This document shows, in pieces, positions 4,261 to 7,274 of a DNA stretch of 7,274 bases (position 1 is the stretch's first letter; each line of letters starts with the position of its first letter). The notes under the pieces are model-generated. The model did no database searches. It was given only the letters and a program-made list of their open reading frames with translations, and was not told the origin of the DNA. The stretch is from Cyanobacteriota bacterium (lineage in GTDB: Bacteria; Cyanobacteriota; Cyanobacteriia; Phormidesmidales; Phormidesmidaceae): NCBI GenBank assembly GCA_027619675.1, contig JAQCHG010000076.1:1-7274 (forward strand), given 5' to 3'. The position numbers were made by a program, and so were the translations under genes.

Positions 4261-5802
4261 ATGCTGAGTACCCTAATTCTGATCCCCCTGGTGGGGGCGT
4301 TGGTCATCGCCCTATGGCCCCAGTCTTGGCGGGGCGATCGCCTGCGTCACGTATCCCTCTTAGTGCAAGGGGTGTCCCTGGTGTGGGCGTTGGTGGTGGC
4401 CAGCCAGTTTGATATCCATCAACCGGGGATGCAGTTTTTAGAATCCCTGCCCTGGGTAGAGGCCCTGGGCCTCACCTACCAGTTGGGGCTGGATGGTTTG
4501 GCCCTGCCTTTGGTGGTGATCAATAGCCTGCTGGGGGCGATCGCCGTCTATGCCACCCCCCGCGATGTGGCCCGACCCCGTCTGTACTTTGCCCTGGTGT
4601 TGGTGATTGGGGCGGCGGTGGCGGGGGCCTTTTTGGCCCAGAACCTGCTGCTGTTCTTCATCTTCTATGAACTAGAGCTAATTCCCCTCTACCTGCTGAT
4701 CGCCATTTGGGGGGGCAAGCGTCGGGGCTATGCCGCCACCAAATTTTTGATCTACACCGCCCTGTCGGGGGCCTTGATTTTGGGGGGCTTTTTGGGCTTG
4801 GTGTGGCTCAGCGGCAGCAGCAGCTTTGACTACAGCCCCGCCCTAGCCCAAACCCTATCCCTGGGGCAGCAGGGGATCCTGCTGGGGGCGCTGTTGGTGG
4901 GGTTTGGCATCAAGATTCCCCTGTTTCCCTTCCACACCTGGCTGCCCGATGCCCACGTGGAAGCCTCCACCCCGGTGTCGGTGCTGCTGGCGGGGGTGTT
5001 GCTGAAGCTGGGCACCTACGGTTTGGTACGGTTTGGTCTGCAACTGTTCCCCGAGGTGTGGAGCCTATTGGCCCCCTGGCTGGCGGGGTGGGCGGTAGTT
5101 AGTGTCCTCTATGGCTCCCTGGCGGCCATTTCCCAAACGGACATGAAAAAAATGGTGGCCTACAGCTCCATTGGCCACATGGGCTATGTGCTGCTGGCGG
5201 CGGCGGCGGCGACCCCCCTCAGCATCCTCGGCACCATCATGCAGATGGTGAGCCACGGCTTGATTTCTGGGCTGCTGTTTTTGCTGGTGGGGGTGGTGTA
5301 CGCCAAAACGGGCACGCGGGACATGACGGTGCTGCGGGGGCTGCTGAACCCAGAGCGGGGTTTCCCGGTGATTGGCAGTTTGATGATTTTGGGGGTGATG
5401 GCCAGTGCCGGTATTCCCGGCATGGTGGGCTTCATTTCAGAATTTGTGGTGTTTCGGGGCAGCTTTTTGCCTTTCCCCACCCAAACCCTGCTGTGCATGT
5501 TGGGGTCGGGGCTGACCTCGGTGTACTTTTTGCTGCTGGTAAACCGGGTCTTTTTTGGCCGCTTGGCGGTGCAGCCCGCCAGCGATGTCTTGGCCCCCGA
5601 TGTGCTGTTACCCGGTGTGAGTTGGGGCGATCGCCTGCCTGCGGTGGTGCTCTCCCTCATCATCGTGGCCTTGGGGTTACAGCCCCACTGGTTGGCCCGC
5701 TGGAGCGAGTCCACCACCCTGGTCATGGATCCCACCGCCGTCGTTCCGGTGGCCCAGGCGGTGGCTCCTCTACCCGTGGCCCAACTGCCCCTCTCCCCCT
5801 AG
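4261..5802 (+). CDS. ndhD3: NdhD3, proton-pumping membrane subunit of the NDH-1MS CO2-uptake complex
   Basis: This is an ND4/NuoM-family antiporter-like subunit that pairs with NdhF3 at the distal end of the NDH-1MS membrane arm. The 513-residue product is multi-helical. Family landmarks are Glu137 in FYELELIPLYLLI, Lys218 in the GIKIPLFPFHTWLPDAHVEA loop, Lys249 in VLLKLGTYGL, the SQTDMKKMVAYSSIGHMGY segment (about 291-309) and GIPGMVGFISEF (about 384-395). After the last helix (about 460-475) there is a soluble Pro/Ala/Val-rich tail (about 490-513) with PVAQ twice. The start lies three bases after the ndhF3 stop with no obvious Shine-Dalgarno, so translation is probably coupled. The stop (TAG) is in the same frame as cupA. 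Family is certain; the D3 subtype comes from the ndhF3-ndhD3-cupA context. Confidence 0.95.
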   Translation: MLSTLILIPLVGALVIALWPQSWRGDRLRHVSLLVQGVSLVWALVVASQFDIHQPGMQFLESLPWVEALGLTYQLGLDGLALPLVVINSLLGAIAVYATPRDVARPRLYFALVLVIGAAVAGAFLAQNLLLFFIFYELELIPLYLLIAIWGGKRRGYAATKFLIYTALSGALILGGFLGLVWLSGSSSFDYSPALAQTLSLGQQGILLGALLVGFGIKIPLFPFHTWLPDAHVEASTPVSVLLAGVLLKLGTYGLVRFGLQLFPEVWSLLAPWLAGWAVVSVLYGSLAAISQTDMKKMVAYSSIGHMGYVLLAAAAATPLSILGTIMQMVSHGLISGLLFLLVGVVYAKTGTRDMTVLRGLLNPERGFPVIGSLMILGVMASAGIPGMVGFISEFVVFRGSFLPFPTQTLLCMLGSGLTSVYFLLLVNRVFFGRLAVQPASDVLAPDVLLPGVSWGDRLPAVVLSLIIVALGLQPHWLARWSESTTLVMDPTAVVPVAQAVAPLPVAQLPLSP

Positions 5803-5856
5803 GGGCGGTTGCCCGCCTCCATTCGCCTTCACCCTGTTGCCTTCCCTCTGCCCACC

Positions 5857-7002
5857 ATGACCCAAGCTCTGCCCAAACCCGACCAGGCCAGCCATCCCCT
5901 TCAGCCCTTCATTGAGCAGTTGTTGCGGGGGGAAGCCATGCTGCCGGATGACCCCACCAACCTGATTGAGGTGGTAGGCATTCTCAAGAGCTATGGGGTG
6001 GTGCTGGACGCCTACGCCCACAACCTCAAGTACGTGGCCACGGACCAGTTTTTGGTGCTGTTTCCCTTTTTTAAGTATTTCAACGGCGAGGTGACGCTGA
6101 ATAAGCTGCTGCGCCATTGGTGGCACGATCGCATCAACTACGAATATGCCGAGTACTGCATGAAGGGGATGCTCTGGCATGGGGGCGGCGGGCTCGATGC
6201 CTATTTAGACAGCGATGATTTTAAGGCCCGCTGTGAACGGGCCATCCAGGCGAAAATTCGCCACAATCCCCTGTTGCAGGGGCTACACCGCCTATTTCCA
6301 GACTTTTTGCCGGAGCAGGTGCGGCAATCGGCCTATTACTCGGCCCTGGGTCAGTTTTGGACGGTGATGAGTGATATCTTTCTCACCCTGTCCGATCGCT
6401 ATGACGCCGGAGAACTCACCACCATTCCGGCGGTGGTGGAGCACATCAAGGCGGGGCTGGTGGCGGATGCGGCCCTGCCCGTTAACTTTGCGGTGACGAT
6501 TGGGGGCGATCGCTACGAGATTTTGCCAGAATCCCAAGGGCTGACCTTCTTGGCGGATACGGCGATTCCCTATGTGGAGGCGGTGTTTTTCCGGGGGGGG
6601 CCTTTCTTGGGTACGGTGTCTTACAACGCCCAAGCCCAGCAGATTTCGCCCGATCAAGGGCGCTTTCAATACGGTGCCCTCTATGCCGACCCGTTACCTG
6701 TGGGCGGCGCAGGCATTCCCCCCACCCTGCTCATGCAGGACATGCGCCACTTCATCCCCGACTATCTCCACGACTACTATCGCCAAGGGCTACGGGGGGA
6801 AGATGATCTGCGGGTGCAGATCTGTATTAGCTTTCAGAAATCAATGTTTTGTGTCACCTCAGCGGCCCTCCAGGGGTTGCTGCCCCACGCGGCTGACACG
6901 ACCAATGCTGATGAGCGGGCCGCTAACCAAGCATTTTTGGCTAGTTGGATGGATCGCCTCATGACCTCTCGCATCGCCATGGTGCAATTGCCCAGCCGCT
7001 AG
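5857..7002 (+). CDS. cupA: CupA (ChpY), CO2-hydration subunit of NDH-1MS
   Basis: CupA is the soluble ChpXY-family protein that docks on NdhF3 and is thought to hydrate CO2 to bicarbonate in a zinc site, driven by the complex's redox and proton chemistry. The 381-residue product has no membrane segments or signal peptide. The most conserved block is residues about 85-113, RHWWHDRINYEYAEYCMKG followed by MLWHGGGGLD, containing His86, His90, Arg91 and His108. His86 and Arg91 have the spacing I recall for the zinc-binding His/Arg pair in the Thermosynechococcus structure (from memory). A second conserved part is QDMRHFIPDYLHDYY (about 306-320). The ATG at 5857 is taken as start; the frame is open back to the ndhD3 stop, with a TTG at 5809 that would add 16 residues. 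Neither has a well-spaced Shine-Dalgarno. CupA rather than CupB follows from linkage to ndhF3 and ndhD3. No cupS follows within the window. Confidence 0.93.
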   Translation: MTQALPKPDQASHPLQPFIEQLLRGEAMLPDDPTNLIEVVGILKSYGVVLDAYAHNLKYVATDQFLVLFPFFKYFNGEVTLNKLLRHWWHDRINYEYAEYCMKGMLWHGGGGLDAYLDSDDFKARCERAIQAKIRHNPLLQGLHRLFPDFLPEQVRQSAYYSALGQFWTVMSDIFLTLSDRYDAGELTTIPAVVEHIKAGLVADAALPVNFAVTIGGDRYEILPESQGLTFLADTAIPYVEAVFFRGGPFLGTVSYNAQAQQISPDQGRFQYGALYADPLPVGGAGIPPTLLMQDMRHFIPDYLHDYYRQGLRGEDDLRVQICISFQKSMFCVTSAALQGLLPHAADTTNADERAANQAFLASWMDRLMTSRIAMVQLPSR

Positions 7003-7043
7003 GCACCGGACACCCCCCGCTCACCCCAGAGATACCGCCCCCC

Positions 7044-7071
7044 ATCTCCCCAGTGTCGAAACTAGGGGGAT
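7044..7071 (+). terminator. imperfect stem-loop after cupA (possible terminator or 3' stabiliser)
   Basis: ATC-T-CCCCAGT pairs with ACT-A-GGGGGAT around a 6-nt loop (7055-7060), giving ten base pairs with one bulged base on each side, 42 bp after the cupA stop. No T-run follows, so it is not a classic intrinsic terminator, but it could mark the 3' end of the operon. Confidence 0.3.
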
Positions 7072-7079
7072 GATTGAGA

Positions 7080-7229
7080 ATGGCTGAACTTTTGCAGGGA
7101 GATCGTTTTGGGTTAGCTAAAATTCAAAGTGCTTGCAGCGCGGCTCAACTCTTCTCAGAGAATGATGCCTGCGGGCAGGGTGACACCAGTCTACATAATC
7201 GCCCACTTAATGTGATGGGTTCTCTTTAA
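7080..7229 (+). CDS. candidate small ORF, 49 residues, unknown
   Basis: An ATG at 7080 opens a 49-codon frame ending in TAA (protein starts MAELLQGDRFGLAKIQS). AGGGGG at 7064-7069 is about ten bases upstream and could serve as a ribosome binding site, although it lies in the arm of the stem-loop described here. The product has no membrane segment or motif I recognise, and its codon use looks less biased to G or C than the neighbouring genes. It could equally be a chance open frame in the spacer after cupA. It does not resemble CupS. Confidence 0.15.
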   Translation: MAELLQGDRFGLAKIQSACSAAQLFSENDACGQGDTSLHNRPLNVMGSL

Positions 7230-7274
7230 TTAAGTTGCATGGTTTCAGGGGGTTTGCTTAACCCGCACTCAGGT

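Larger units (their letters stand above)
7003..7274. other. spacer downstream of cupA
   Basis: The first 75 bases are C-rich and include an imperfect stem-loop; the rest becomes AT-richer and contains only a weak small-ORF candidate and a minor GGGTT/AACCC hairpin (7250-7264) at the edge. No cupS, tRNA or convincing promoter is seen. Confidence 0.6.

Noticed and set aside
7180..7199. GTGACA...CATAAT as a promoter near the right edge
   Set aside because: The spacing between the two hexamers is only 8 bp.
1..7274. CRISPR array, insertion sequence, phage or tRNA genes
   Set aside because: No spaced direct-repeat array, transposase, terminal inverted repeat pair or tRNA cloverleaf was seen; the window is core carbon-metabolism DNA.

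Overview
The window reads as chromosomal DNA of a beta-cyanobacterium (one with a beta-carboxysome and form 1B Rubisco). It carries two modules of the inorganic-carbon concentrating mechanism, placed back to back. The protein families support this, as does strong enrichment of the cyanobacterial palindrome HIP1 (GCGATCGC, nine perfect copies in 7.3 kb). The coding DNA is GC-rich. No genus can be assigned from the sequence alone.

Left part, minus strand, transcribed right to left: ccmK2 (1755-1447), ccmK1 (1229-891), ccmL (881-579) and the 5' part of ccmM (489-1, running off the left edge). This is the core carboxysome shell operon. CcmK1 and CcmK2 are hexameric BMC-H facet proteins, CcmL is the pentameric vertex protein, and CcmM links the shell to Rubisco through an N-terminal gamma-carbonic-anhydrase-like domain. 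That domain appears to have lost a zinc ligand and several active-site residues here.

Middle, 1756-2421: a 666-bp divergent intergenic region in two parts. About 1800-2035 is AT-rich and holds several dyads, including a perfect 8-bp inverted repeat with LysR-type T-N11-A geometry and a TTA-N8-TAA motif. About 2100-2400 is GC-rich and packed with consecutive short perfect hairpins directly upstream of ndhF3. No known RNA family was recognised there. This block is the least explained part of the window.

Right part, plus strand: ndhF3 (2422-4257), ndhD3 (4261-5802) and cupA (5857-7002), the inducible high-affinity CO2-uptake form of photosynthetic complex I (NDH-1MS, or NDH-1_3). NdhF3 and NdhD3 are antiporter-like proton-pumping membrane subunits. 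CupA (ChpY) is the CO2-hydration subunit that sits on NdhF3. The three genes are tightly packed and share one reading frame, interrupted only by two TAG stops. The last 272 bp (7003-7274) contain an imperfect stem-loop and one weak small-ORF candidate, and no cupS is visible.

Together the plus-strand genes convert CO2 to cytosolic bicarbonate using electron transport, and the minus-strand genes build the compartment in which that bicarbonate is turned back into CO2 for Rubisco. A shared divergent control region would be a natural place for joint low-CO2 regulation (NdhR/CcmR or CmpR type), but that is inference.
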